Shown: positions 25,272 through 34,657, counted from the first letter of the stretch. The stretch: 64,000 nucleotides of DNA from JAICTV01 sp035634055 (GCA_035634055.1 DASQDR010000116.1:1-64000); one strand, 5' to 3'. Program-made: numbers and translations. Notes: generated by a model not told the origin, from the sequence alone.

Positions 25272-26366
25272 ATGAAGCAGGGAAGTAGCGTCGCGGCAGT
25301 GGTGGGGATCGTGCTTTGCGCGTGTGCGTGGTCGCACGCTCAGACATCGCAGCCGTCGGGCGGCCCGCCTGCCGGCTCGATTGCGGGCCCCACGACCGGC
25401 CCGACCACCGGCCCCTCCACTCGCGCCGCCATGCAGCCGTTCGGCACGTATCACCTCGCCGACGTGCGCATGCGCGACGTCTGCATCATGCCGGACCCCG
25501 CGTCCAAGACCTATTACATGGTCGGCCCCGCCCGCCGCGGCGTGCGCGCCTACACGAGCAAAGACCTCGTCACGTGGGAAGGCCCCAAGGTCATCTATCA
25601 GCCGCCGGCGGACATCTGGGGCAACATTCCCGTCGTCGGCATCTGGGCCCCCGAGATGCACGCGTACAAGGGGAAGTACTACCTGTTCCTCACCTTCAAC
25701 ACGCGCACGCAGTTCGCCGAGCAATGGCGCAACTGGCGGCCGCGCGTGTATCGCGGGTCGCAGGTGCTGGTGGGGGACGCGCCGACCGGGCCGTTCAAGC
25801 ACTTCCAGAACCGCTCCACGCCGCCGCCGGACATGATGACCCTCGACGGCACGCTCTGGGTCGAGGAGGGCGTGCCCCACATGGTCTTCTGCCACGAGTG
25901 GGTGCAGATCAGCAACGGCTCGGTGAACGCCATCCCGCTGAAGGACGACCTTTCCGAGGCGGCGGGCGAGCCGGTGAGGCTCTTCAGCGCCGCGGAGGCG
26001 CCGTGGAGCAAGCCCGGTTCTGAAGGCGGCAACTACGTCACCGACGGCCCCTCGCTGTACAAGAGCAAGTCGGGCAAGCTGTTCATGATCTGGTCGAGCT
26101 TTGGGACCGGGAACTACACCACCGGGGTCGCGATCTCCGATTCCGGCAAGCTCGCCGGGCCCTGGCGGCAGGAGAAGGAAGCGATCTTCACCGACGACGG
26201 CGGGCACGGCATGCTCTTCAAAACGTTCGAGGGGCAGCTCATGATGGTGCTGCACTCGCCCAACGAGGGCAGCGAGCGCCCGCGCGTCTTCGAGATGGAG
26301 GACACCGGCGAGACGCTCCGCATCAGCCGGGAATTCACCGGCGGCCGACCCGCCGCCGCCCGCTAG
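25272..26366 (+). CDS. GH43-like glycoside hydrolase
   Basis: A 364-residue secreted propeller enzyme. The signal peptide (MKQGSSVAAVVGIVLCACAWSHA) is followed by a Thr/Gly/Pro linker (GPTTGPTTGPST) and a GH43-type catalytic domain starting near residue 60. Recognisable segments are RDVCIMPDP (catalytic base Asp region), GIWAPEMHAYKGKYYLF, and VTDGPSLYKSKSGK. In the last, an Asp stands where many GH43 enzymes have the acid Glu (xEGPxLY), a variant that may mark a subfamily. The start has an excellent AGAGGAAG Shine-Dalgarno four bases upstream. It lies 83 bases after the other GH43 gene and 61 bases before the second GH29. Substrate is unassigned; arabinose or galactose side chains are likely from context. 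Confidence 0.82.
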   Translation: MKQGSSVAAVVGIVLCACAWSHAQTSQPSGGPPAGSIAGPTTGPTTGPSTRAAMQPFGTYHLADVRMRDVCIMPDPASKTYYMVGPARRGVRAYTSKDLVTWEGPKVIYQPPADIWGNIPVVGIWAPEMHAYKGKYYLFLTFNTRTQFAEQWRNWRPRVYRGSQVLVGDAPTGPFKHFQNRSTPPPDMMTLDGTLWVEEGVPHMVFCHEWVQISNGSVNAIPLKDDLSEAAGEPVRLFSAAEAPWSKPGSEGGNYVTDGPSLYKSKSGKLFMIWSSFGTGNYTTGVAISDSGKLAGPWRQEKEAIFTDDGGHGMLFKTFEGQLMMVLHSPNEGSERPRVFEMEDTGETLRISREFTGGRPAAAR

Positions 26367-26427
26367 ACGACACGCCCGCCCGGTTTGGCGCCGGCGGCAG
26401 AAGCGATATCTTCCCAGGAGGCAGACC

Positions 26428-28011
26428 TTGAACTTCTCTCGACGACAGGCGATGCGTTTGGCGGCCGGCGGCGCGCTGGCGGGACTGGCGGCAAGACTCA
26501 CCTCGGCGGGCGCGATGGCGCAGACGACTTCCCCGGCCACCACCCAATCCGACTGGACCCCGCCCGTCGCGGAAGGGCCCTTCACCGAGGCGCTCGACTC
26601 GCTCAAGACCTACAAGGTGCCCGACTGGTTCCGCGACGCGAAGTTCGGCATCTGGTCCCACTGGGGCCCGCAGGCGGTCCCGCGGCAGGGCGACTGGTAC
26701 GCCCGCAACATGTACCTGGACAACCACCGCCACTACCGCCACCACCTCCGCACCTACGGGCACCCGTCCAAGCATGGGTACAAGGACATCATCCCGCTCT
26801 GGAAGGCCGAGAAGTGGGACCCCGAGGCGCTCATGTCCGCCTACGCCAAGGCGGGCGCGAAGTACTTCGTCAGCATGGGTGTCCACCACGACAACTTCGA
26901 CCTGTGGGACTCCAAGCACCACGAGTGGAACGCGGTGAAGATGGGGCCGAAGCGCGACGTTGTCGGCGAGTGGAAGCGGGCGGCCGTGAGCCGCGGGCTG
27001 CGTTTCGGCGTCTCAGAGCACCTGGGCGCCAGCTACGCGTGGTTTGCCTCCAGCCGCGGCGCCGACAAGGCTGGCGACCACGCCGGCGTTCCTTACGACG
27101 GCGCCGATCCGCAGCACCAGTCGCTCTATCACCCGAATCACGATGAGCCGTTCAAGGGCGGGCGCTCCTGGTACGCCAACAACCCGCAGTGGCACCAGCG
27201 CTGGTTCACCCGCATCCGCGACCTCGTTGACAGCTACCAGCCGGACCTGCTCTACACCGACGGCGGCATCCCCTTCAGCCGCGTCGGGCGCAGCATGGTC
27301 GCCCACTTCTATAACGCCAACATCGCCGCCCACGGCGGAAAGCTCGAGGGCGTCTACACGCACAAGGACATCGGCTCCGGCGAGTTCCACCGCGAGGTGG
27401 GCGTGCAGGACGTCGAGCGCGGCGTGATGCAGAACATCAACCCGCTGCCGTGGCAGACCGACACGTCCATCGGCGACTGGTACTACAGCGACGGCTTCAA
27501 GTACAAGACCACGCCGCAGGTCATCCACATGCTGGCGGACATCGTCAGCAAGAACGGCAGCATGCTGCTCAACGTGGTGCAGTACCCCGACGGCAGCCTG
27601 CCGCCCGAGCCGCAGAAGTTCCTGGAGGAGATGGCCGAGTGGATCGCCGTCAACGGAGACGCCATCTACGGCACGCGCCCCTGGACGATCTTCGGCGAGG
27701 GCCCCACCCAGCCCAGGGCCGGTCACTTCAAGGAAGACACCGCCTACAAGCCGCAGGACGTCCGCTTCGCCACCAAGGGGGGCACGCTCTACGCGATCAC
27801 GCTCGGCGAACCCACCGGCGAAACGCGCATCAAGTCGCTCGGTAATGACTCAAAGCATGCGGGCAGCGCCGTCAAAGGTGTCCGGCTGCTCGGCAGCGAG
27901 CAGGCGCTCACGTGGTCGCAGGAGGCGGACGCGCTGGCGATCAAGCTGCCGGATAAACTGCCGGCGCGGCACGCGGCTGCGTTCGAGATCAAGTTCGAGC
28001 AGCCCCTGTAG
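26428..28011 (+). CDS. GH29 alpha-L-fucosidase, Tat-exported (copy 2)
   Basis: A 527-residue exported enzyme predicted to hydrolyse alpha-L-fucosides. The Tat signal is NFSRRQAMRLAAGGALAG. GH29 segments match copy 1 closely: DAKFGIWSHWGPQ, MGVHHDNFDLWDS and PDLLYTDGGIPFS with the nucleophile Asp. The C-terminal region keeps GDAIYGTRPWTIFGEGPT. The start codon is TTG: a perfect AGGAGG lies six bases upstream (26416-26421) and no ATG is available at the N-terminus. It shares enough sequence with the gene at 21479 to suggest an old duplication, with GH43 genes inserted between or co-assembled. The two copies differ around the active site (YFDDT against YTDGG), so their specificities may differ. 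Confidence 0.9.
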   Translation: MNFSRRQAMRLAAGGALAGLAARLTSAGAMAQTTSPATTQSDWTPPVAEGPFTEALDSLKTYKVPDWFRDAKFGIWSHWGPQAVPRQGDWYARNMYLDNHRHYRHHLRTYGHPSKHGYKDIIPLWKAEKWDPEALMSAYAKAGAKYFVSMGVHHDNFDLWDSKHHEWNAVKMGPKRDVVGEWKRAAVSRGLRFGVSEHLGASYAWFASSRGADKAGDHAGVPYDGADPQHQSLYHPNHDEPFKGGRSWYANNPQWHQRWFTRIRDLVDSYQPDLLYTDGGIPFSRVGRSMVAHFYNANIAAHGGKLEGVYTHKDIGSGEFHREVGVQDVERGVMQNINPLPWQTDTSIGDWYYSDGFKYKTTPQVIHMLADIVSKNGSMLLNVVQYPDGSLPPEPQKFLEEMAEWIAVNGDAIYGTRPWTIFGEGPTQPRAGHFKEDTAYKPQDVRFATKGGTLYAITLGEPTGETRIKSLGNDSKHAGSAVKGVRLLGSEQALTWSQEADALAIKLPDKLPARHAAAFEIKFEQPL

Positions 28012-28083
28012 CGCGCGGCGCCGCCGCGGGGCGGCAAAGGCGCGACAGCGAGGCAACGGGAAGCTCCAAAAGGGAAGATCTGC

Positions 28084-30039
28084 ATGAGACGGCAGCGGAC
28101 GGCGAAGGCTCACGTGCTGGCCACGCTCGTATGGCTCGCGGCGGCATCGGCGGCGTCGGCCTGGCCGGCGGCGGCGCGGGCGGCGGGGCCGGCGACCTTC
28201 CAGAGCCCCAACGGGCAGGTCAAGGTCCGTGTCGAGCCCGACAACCGGGGGCGCCTGCGCTTCACGGTCATGATGAAGGACAAGCCGGTGCTGGCCAACT
28301 GCGCCCTGGGCATCGTCGTCGCTGATAAGGACCTGGGCGCCGGCACCTCGCTCGGGGACGCCGTCCTCAAGCAGATCGACGAGACCTACCCGCTGCACGG
28401 CGGGCACGCCAAAGCCGTCAACCGCGGCGTCGAGGCGGTCATTCCGGTGAACGTCGAGGACGGCCCTCTTTGGTCGCTCGAGATGCGCGCGTACGACGAC
28501 GGCGTCGCCTATCGCTACCGCGTGCCGGGCTCGGGGAAGCGGCGCGTCAGCGCCGAGTCGTCGGAGTGGCGGCTGCCGACCGGGTGCCGCGTCTTCTTCC
28601 AGGCGCACAACGACCGCAAGGACTACGAGAACCCCTGGCAGGCGGCGGCGACGGGCGACCTGCTGGAGCGGCTCAAGCCACGCCCGCGCGCCGGCAGCAC
28701 CGCGCCCGTCCCGCCGGCGCCGGGCATCGGTCCCGACGACCCGCCCGCCATCATCGCCGCCCCCGCCACCTACGAGCTGCCCGACGGGCTCGGCTTCGCC
28801 ATGGTCACCGAGGCCAACCTCGTCGACTACACCGACACCGCGCTGCGCTACGTCGGCGAGGACACGTTCCGCGCGTACCTGCACAACGACCCCAAGGGGT
28901 TCGATCTCGACGGCGAGATTGTGACGTCCTGGCGCGTCACCGTCCTGGCGGCGGACCTCAATGCGCTGGTCAACACCGACCTGATCACCAACCTCTGCCC
29001 GCCGCCCCCGGCGAAGCTCGCCGACGCCACCTGGATCAAGCCCGGCCGGTCCACCTGGCACTGGATGGTGAGCGGCTGGCCCAAGTTTGAGGACCAGCGC
29101 GCGTGGGTGGATTGGACCCGTCAGCTCGGTTTCGAGTACTACCTGATCGACGACGGCTGGAACCGCTGGAAGCAGGGCGACAAGGACAACTGGGCCTGCC
29201 TGAAGGAGGTCGTCGACTACGCCAGGACCCAGAACGTTGCCATCTGGGCGTGGGTCAACTCCAAGGAGCTTGGCGACGACCGCGCCCGCGCCGACTACTA
29301 CGCGCGGGCGAAGCAGGCGGGCGTGGTCGGGCTCAAGATCGACTTCATGAAGCCGGCGAACACCGAGTGGGTCCGCTGGTACGAGCAGACGATCTCGCAG
29401 GCGGCCGATCACCAGCTCATGCTGAACTTCCACGGCTCGCAAAAACCGAGCGGGCGGCAGCGCACGCTTCCCAACGACATGACGCGCGAGTCGGTCCGCG
29501 GTCGCGAGATGGGCAAGCAGCCGCCGATGCACGACGCGATCCTCCCCTTCACCCGCTTCGTCCAGGGCCCGGCCGATTACACGCCGGTCGACTTCCGCCC
29601 GGACAAGCTCAAGGGCTCCAGCTACGCCCACGAGCTGTCGATGGCGATCCTCTTCACCTCCCCGTTCTTCTGCTACGGCGGGGCGCCGCAAAACTACCTG
29701 GAGAACGAGGCGATCGACGTGATCAAGGCGATCCCCGCCACCTGGGACGAGACGCGCGTGCTCCCTGGCAGCAAGATCGGCGAGATCGCCGCCTTCGCGC
29801 GGCGCAAGGGGGACGACTGGTTCGTCGGCGTGATGAACGGCGCGGAACTGGCCGGGTTCAAGATCGACCTGAGCTTCCTCGGCGAAGGCAGCTACGCGAT
29901 CGACAAGCTTGGCGATGTTCCCGACCGCCACGATGCCTTCGCCCGCGAGAAGGGAACCGTCACGGCAAAGGACGCGCTGACCGTCGACCTTCGCCGCGAC
30001 GGCGGCTTCGTCGCCCGCATCACCCGCGCGACGAATTGA
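28084..30039 (+). CDS. GH97 alpha-glycosidase
   Basis: A 651-residue secreted enzyme with a signal peptide (MRRQRTAKAHVLATLVWLAA to about residue 33), an N-terminal beta-sandwich (SPNGQVKVRVEPD onward) and a C-terminal barrel. Barrel landmarks are STWHWMVSGWP, YYLIDDGWNRW, VGLKIDFMKPA and PNDMTRESVRGRE. The Asp in LKIDFM occupies the position where retaining GH97 enzymes (alpha-galactosidase type) have their nucleophile, whereas inverting SusB-type enzymes lack it. That favours a retaining alpha-galactosidase-like activity over maltose-type alpha-glucosidase (family knowledge plus inference). It is the last gene of the hydrolase block and is followed directly by a hairpin. Confidence 0.88.
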   Translation: MRRQRTAKAHVLATLVWLAAASAASAWPAAARAAGPATFQSPNGQVKVRVEPDNRGRLRFTVMMKDKPVLANCALGIVVADKDLGAGTSLGDAVLKQIDETYPLHGGHAKAVNRGVEAVIPVNVEDGPLWSLEMRAYDDGVAYRYRVPGSGKRRVSAESSEWRLPTGCRVFFQAHNDRKDYENPWQAAATGDLLERLKPRPRAGSTAPVPPAPGIGPDDPPAIIAAPATYELPDGLGFAMVTEANLVDYTDTALRYVGEDTFRAYLHNDPKGFDLDGEIVTSWRVTVLAADLNALVNTDLITNLCPPPPAKLADATWIKPGRSTWHWMVSGWPKFEDQRAWVDWTRQLGFEYYLIDDGWNRWKQGDKDNWACLKEVVDYARTQNVAIWAWVNSKELGDDRARADYYARAKQAGVVGLKIDFMKPANTEWVRWYEQTISQAADHQLMLNFHGSQKPSGRQRTLPNDMTRESVRGREMGKQPPMHDAILPFTRFVQGPADYTPVDFRPDKLKGSSYAHELSMAILFTSPFFCYGGAPQNYLENEAIDVIKAIPATWDETRVLPGSKIGEIAAFARRKGDDWFVGVMNGAELAGFKIDLSFLGEGSYAIDKLGDVPDRHDAFAREKGTVTAKDALTVDLRRDGGFVARITRATN

Positions 30040-30058
30040 TGCGGAAAGGGTTTCCGCA
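30040..30058. terminator. Hairpin between convergent genes
   Basis: TGCGGAAA-GGG-TTTCCGCA is a perfect 8-bp stem beginning at the base after the GH97 stop codon, and 28 bases from the end of the converging regulator gene. It has no T-run on either side, so it may stop transcription weakly or protect 3' ends. Confidence 0.4.
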
Positions 30059-30085
30059 CCGTGCTATCACCGCGCGCGATCAAAG

Positions 30086-31339
30086 TCACGCCGTTGAAGT
30101 TCGATCCGCCGGCGGGGCGCTGGCGGCGCCGTGGCCGTGCTGTTCGCGGAACTGCTGTGGCGTGATGCCGAGCATTCGGCGGAAGACCTTGCTCATGTTC
30201 TCGCCGGTGCCGAAGCCCGCCTGCCGGGCGATCAACTGCACCTTGGTGCGCGTGCCGGCGAGCAGCCCCTTGGCGTGGTCCACGCGCTGCCACGCGATGG
30301 TGTCGCGGATGGTCCGCCCGGTCGCGCCGCGGAACACGTCCTGGAGGTGGCGGCGCGACACGCGCGCCTGCGCGGCGACGTCCTCCACGGTGATCGGGTC
30401 GCGGAAGCGGTCCTGGATGAACTGGATCGCCGCCGCCACCTCCGGGTCGCGCACCGCCAGCACGTCGGTGGATCGCCGGGCCACCACGCGGGCGGGCGGG
30501 ACCAGCACCGGCTCGGACGGGGCGGGCTGGCCGTCCATCAGCCGGTCGAGCAGCACCGCCGCCTCGTAGCCGACGCGCTCGCGCGCCGAGTCGACGCTGG
30601 AGAGCGGGACCTGCGCCAGCTCGGTGATGACCGGGTCGTCGTCGACGCCGAGCACCGCAACCTGCCGGGGCACCTGCAACCCCGCCAGCGCCGCCGCCTC
30701 AAGCACCTCGCAGGCGATGTGGTCGTTGGACCCCATCACCCCGATGGGCAGGCTCGCGCCCGACAGCCATTCCGCCAGCCAGGCGATGCGGGTCAACCCG
30801 CGCCGCGGCGGGGGAGACTCGTGGTCCCACGTCAGCTCGTGGTAGCGCGCCCCCGCGGCGGCGACCACGTCGCGGAACGACTGGGCGCGCCTCCGTGCCC
30901 CCTTGCCCTCGATCGCGTGGGTGTAGAACAGCAGGTCGCGGAACCCGCGGCTGAGCAGGTGCTCGGCACCAGCTCGGCCGATGGCGGCGTGGTCGAGCAG
31001 CACGCGCGCGTACCTCAGGTTCGGGTAGTCCGCCCACATGTCCACGATCGGGACCGTGAACCCCCGGAGCAACCCCGGCAGCCACGGCGCCGCGCGGGAG
31101 CAGAGGGCGAGGACGCCGTCGTACGCGAGTGAGCCGAGGTACGCCCGGTCCTGCCCGATGGCGTGGTAGGAGAGCAGGCGGGAGTCAACGTTCCAGCCCG
31201 CCTCGCGCGCGTAGCGGATGATCCCGGCCTGCCGCTCGTGGCTCTGGAACCCCATCGCCAGCAGAACGCGTCGTCGCCCGCCGACGGGCGGAGCGGCGGG
31301 GTGGGGCGGCGACGGCTTGGCAGTTCGAGGCATCGACAT
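30086..31339 (-). CDS. XylR-like AraC-family transcriptional regulator with sugar-binding domain
   Basis: A 417-residue cytoplasmic DNA-binding protein. Residues ~20-285 form a LacI/periplasmic-binding-like sensor domain (VLLAMGFQSHERQAG, then IGVMGSNDHIACEV and VAVLGVDDDPVITELA). Residues ~305-405 are a two-helix-turn-helix AraC domain (ITVEDVAAQARVSRRHLQ, then KVQLIARQAGFGTGENMSK and RRMLGITPQQFRE). This arrangement is that of XylR-type sugar-responsive activators. It is divergent from the GH2-PL11-PL11 unit and convergent with GH97, so it is the best candidate regulator of this cluster. ATGs at 31339 and 31333 are both possible; neither has a clear Shine-Dalgarno. The effector is unknown, probably a pentose, rhamnose or pectin breakdown sugar. 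Confidence 0.88.
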   Translation of the reverse strand: MSMPRTAKPSPPHPAAPPVGGRRRVLLAMGFQSHERQAGIIRYAREAGWNVDSRLLSYHAIGQDRAYLGSLAYDGVLALCSRAAPWLPGLLRGFTVPIVDMWADYPNLRYARVLLDHAAIGRAGAEHLLSRGFRDLLFYTHAIEGKGARRRAQSFRDVVAAAGARYHELTWDHESPPPRRGLTRIAWLAEWLSGASLPIGVMGSNDHIACEVLEAAALAGLQVPRQVAVLGVDDDPVITELAQVPLSSVDSARERVGYEAAVLLDRLMDGQPAPSEPVLVPPARVVARRSTDVLAVRDPEVAAAIQFIQDRFRDPITVEDVAAQARVSRRHLQDVFRGATGRTIRDTIAWQRVDHAKGLLAGTRTKVQLIARQAGFGTGENMSKVFRRMLGITPQQFREQHGHGAASAPPADRTSTA

Positions 31340-31378
31340 CGTCCGTTATCGCCAAACGTGCTGCCGCGCATGCGGCGG

Positions 31379-31397
31379 GTCCGATTCTTGATCGGAC
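31379..31397. promoter_or_regulatory. Inverted repeat in the regulator/GH2 intergenic region, candidate operator
   Basis: GTCCGAT-TCTTG-ATCGGAC is a perfect 7-bp inverted repeat, 40 bases upstream of the regulator start and 182 bases before the GH2 start. A second palindrome, GCCGC-GCAT-GCGGC, lies at 31363-31376, and a -10-like TACAAT at 31423-31428 faces GH2. The position fits binding by the adjacent AraC-type regulator, but no site consensus is available to test this. Confidence 0.4.
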
Positions 31398-31579
31398 AGG
31401 CGATTTGCCGGAAATAGCAGTTTACAATCTAACCCGCATGAGACAATCGGCCCGGTCGCCCCGCGCGCGACCGGCGGCCCCGCCGCACGCACCGGAAGAC
31501 GCCGCCCCCTCCAGGCCCCCCGCGCACGGGGCACGAGGGTGCCGAATGGTTCCACAGCACCCTTGGTCGGACACCACTG

Positions 31580-34500
31580 ATGAAGTTGTACTCCCCGATC
31601 GTTTCGCGCCTTCCGCGCCTCGCTCCCCTTGCTTGCCTGATCCTCTGCCTGCTGCCCCCGGCGGCGGCGGCGGCGGCGCAGGAGGCCAAGCTCTCGGCTG
31701 ACGCGTCGCCGCGGCGGGCGTACAACTTCAATTCCGACTGGCGCGTCTTCGTCGGCGACGCCCCGGGCGCCGAGGCCGGGGCGTTTGACGATGCCAAGTG
31801 GAAGGGCGTCACCCTCCCGCACGGGTGGAACGAGGACCACGCCTTCCGCGTGAGCATCGCCGATCTGCCGACCGGCATCGCCTGGTACCGCAAGCGCTTC
31901 ACCCTGCCGCCGGGCGCCGCGGGGAAGAAGGTGTACATCGAGTTCCAGGGCATCCGCCACGGCGGGGAGTTCTTCCTCAACGGCAAGTCGATCGGCGGGC
32001 ACGACAATGGCGTGATGGCGTTCGGCTTTGACCTCACCCCGCACCTCAAGCCGCCGGGCGAGGAGAACGTCATCGCCGCCCGCATCGACAGCGCCTGGAC
32101 CTACCGCGAGCGCGCCACCAATACCACCTACCAGTGGAACGACCGCAACTTCTACGTGAACCACGGCGGGATCAACAAGAACGTCGTGCTGCACGTGACC
32201 GACCCGCTGCACCAGACGCTGCCGCTGTTTTCCAACCTCGGCACGATTGGCACCTACGTCTACGCCGGCGACATCGACGTCGCCAACCGATCGGCCACCG
32301 TCAACGTCGAGTCGCAGGTGAAGAACGACGGGCCGGCGCCGAAGACCTTCACCTTCGAGGTCAGCGTGGCGGACATGGACGGCAAGGTGGTCAAGACCTT
32401 TGACGGCGGACAGCAGGCGCTCGGGGCGGGCGAGTCGCGCGTCGTCAAGGCGAGCGCGAAGCTCGACGGCCTGAACTTCTGGAGCTGGGGCTACGGCTAC
32501 CTCTACACCGTGACCACCACGCTGAAGGTCGACGGCAAGCCGATCGACGCCGCCACCACCCGCACCGGGTTCCGCAAGACCGCGTTCACCGATGGCGCGT
32601 TGACGCTCAACGACCGCGTGCTGCACCTCAAGGGTTACGCCCAGCGCACGACCAATGAATGGCCGGCGCTGGGGATCAACATCCCGCCGTGGGTGAGCGA
32701 TTTCAGCAACGGGCTGATGGTCCAGAGCAACGCGAACCTGGTGCGCTGGATGCACGTCACGCCGTCGAAGCAGGACGTGGAATCGTGCGACCGCGTCGGC
32801 CTGATCCAGGCGATGCCCGCCGGGGATTCGGAGCGCGACAGCGAGGACCGCAAGTGGGAGCAGCGGCTCGAGCTGATGCGCGACGCCATCGTCTACAACC
32901 GCAACAACCCCAGCATCCTGTTCTACGAGGCGGGCAACAAGGGCGTCAGTGAAACGCACATGAAGCAGATGCTCGACGTGCGCGACAAGTTCGACCCGCA
33001 CGGCGGGCGCGCCATGGGCAGCCGCGAGATGCTCGCCAGCAAGCTCGCCGAGTGGGGCGGCGAGATGCTCTACGTCAACAAGAGCGCCGGCAAGCCGCTC
33101 TGGCAGACGGAGTACTCGCGCGACGAGGGGCTGCGCAAGTACGCGGACGAGTTCACGCCTCCTTACCACAAGGACGGCGACGGCCCGCCGCACCGCAACG
33201 AGCCGGCCCCGAGCTACAACCGCAACCAGGACACCCACGCGGTCGAGAACGTCCGCCGCTGGTACGACTTCTGGCGCGAGCGCCCCGGCACCGGCACGCG
33301 CGTTAACGGCGGCGGGGTGAACATCATCTTCTCCGATTCCAACTCCCATCACCGCGGGGCCGAGAACTACCGCCGCAGCGGCGAGGTGGACGCGATGCGC
33401 ATCCCGAAGGAAGGCTTCTTTGCGCACCAGGTGATGTGGGACGGCTGGGTGGACGCCGAGCGTCCCGCGGCCCACATCATCGGCCACTGGAACTACAAGC
33501 CAGGGACGAAGAAGGACATCTTCGTCGTCTCCAGCAGCGACCGGGTCGAGCTCCAGCTCAACGGCAAGTCGCTCGGCGCCGGCGAGCAAAGCTACCGCTT
33601 CCTCTACACGTTCAAGAACGTCGAGTGGCAGCCCGGCACGCTGAGGGCGCTCGGCTTCGCCGCCGACGGCAAGCAGGTGTGCGAGGCGCAGGTGAAGACG
33701 ACCGGCGAGCCGGCGGCGGTGAAGCTGACGCCGCGCACCCGGCCGGGCGGCGTGCGCGCCGACGGCAGCGACCTGGCGCTGCTCGACGTCGAGGTCGTGG
33801 ACGCCGACGGCAACCGCGTCCCCACCGCGTTTCACCAGATCACCTTCGACGTCACCGGCCCCGCCGAGTGGCGCGGCGGAATCGCGCAGGGGCCGGACAA
33901 CTTCATCCTCTCGAAGAAGCTCCCGGTGGAGCTGGGCGTCAACCGCGTCAGCGTCCGCTCCACGGGCGAGGCCGGAACGATCCTGATCAAGGCGACGGCC
34001 GACGGGCTGAAGCCGGCGACGGTCGAGCTGGCGTCGCAGTCGGTCCCGGTCACGGGCGGCCTCTCCACGGCGATGCCGGACGACGGGCTCAAGCCGTCGC
34101 TGTCGCGGGGCCCGACCCCGGCGGGGCCGTCCTTTGCCCCCGTGCGCACGCCGATCAAGATCGCCAAGGTCACCGCCGGCTCCAACGCCGAGCGCGCGGC
34201 AATGACGATGGACGACAACGAGACCACCAACTGGACCAGCGCGGGCGTCGCGTCGGAGAGTTGGATCCGCTACGAGTTCGAAAGCCCCGCGCGCGTGAGT
34301 GAAGTGACGCTCAAGCTCGGCGGCTGGCGGTCGCGGTCCTATCCGGTGCGCATCCGCGTGGACAAGAAGATCGTCTTCACCGGCAACACGCCGCGCAGCC
34401 TCGGTTACGTCACGCTCCCGCTGGAGCCGGCGGAGGGGCAAAGCCTTAGCATCGAGGTCGCTGGCGGGGGGGCCAGCGACCAAGATGCCTTCGGCGGGAT

Positions 34501-34657
34501 CGTGGAGGTGACCGGCGAGAAGGACGTCACCACCCGCGGCTCGGCCACCACGCGCGGCGCAGGCGGCGGCGGCGGCGGCGGGCGGGCAGGCGGCCGGGGG
34601 CCGACGCTGGAAATCATCGAGGCGGAAATCTACGGATCGCCCGCCGGTTCCAGGTAA
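31580..34657 (+). CDS. GH2 family glycoside hydrolase with noncanonical active-site loop
   Basis: A 1,025-residue secreted enzyme related to beta-galactosidase/beta-glucuronidase. It has a signal peptide (LACLILCLLPPAAAAAA), a sugar-binding jelly roll (WYRKRFTLPPGA, FFLNGKSIGGHD), an immunoglobulin-like domain, a barrel, further beta-domains, and an F5/8-type C domain after a spacer (~830-990, DDNETTNWTSAG). A Gly-rich stretch precedes the C-terminus. The nucleophile position looks intact (LWQTEYSRDEG, E511). The acid/base position reads NPSILFYEAGNKG, so the residue after Asn453 is Lys454 rather than Glu. Divergent GH2 clades with altered loops exist, and E450 could substitute. The ATG at 31580 lacks a strong Shine-Dalgarno. 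Confidence 0.82.
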   Translation: MKLYSPIVSRLPRLAPLACLILCLLPPAAAAAAQEAKLSADASPRRAYNFNSDWRVFVGDAPGAEAGAFDDAKWKGVTLPHGWNEDHAFRVSIADLPTGIAWYRKRFTLPPGAAGKKVYIEFQGIRHGGEFFLNGKSIGGHDNGVMAFGFDLTPHLKPPGEENVIAARIDSAWTYRERATNTTYQWNDRNFYVNHGGINKNVVLHVTDPLHQTLPLFSNLGTIGTYVYAGDIDVANRSATVNVESQVKNDGPAPKTFTFEVSVADMDGKVVKTFDGGQQALGAGESRVVKASAKLDGLNFWSWGYGYLYTVTTTLKVDGKPIDAATTRTGFRKTAFTDGALTLNDRVLHLKGYAQRTTNEWPALGINIPPWVSDFSNGLMVQSNANLVRWMHVTPSKQDVESCDRVGLIQAMPAGDSERDSEDRKWEQRLELMRDAIVYNRNNPSILFYEAGNKGVSETHMKQMLDVRDKFDPHGGRAMGSREMLASKLAEWGGEMLYVNKSAGKPLWQTEYSRDEGLRKYADEFTPPYHKDGDGPPHRNEPAPSYNRNQDTHAVENVRRWYDFWRERPGTGTRVNGGGVNIIFSDSNSHHRGAENYRRSGEVDAMRIPKEGFFAHQVMWDGWVDAERPAAHIIGHWNYKPGTKKDIFVVSSSDRVELQLNGKSLGAGEQSYRFLYTFKNVEWQPGTLRALGFAADGKQVCEAQVKTTGEPAAVKLTPRTRPGGVRADGSDLALLDVEVVDADGNRVPTAFHQITFDVTGPAEWRGGIAQGPDNFILSKKLPVELGVNRVSVRSTGEAGTILIKATADGLKPATVELASQSVPVTGGLSTAMPDDGLKPSLSRGPTPAGPSFAPVRTPIKIAKVTAGSNAERAAMTMDDNETTNWTSAGVASESWIRYEFESPARVSEVTLKLGGWRSRSYPVRIRVDKKIVFTGNTPRSLGYVTLPLEPAEGQSLSIEVAGGGASDQDAFGGIVEVTGEKDVTTRGSATTRGAGGGGGGGRAGGRGPTLEIIEAEIYGSPAGSR

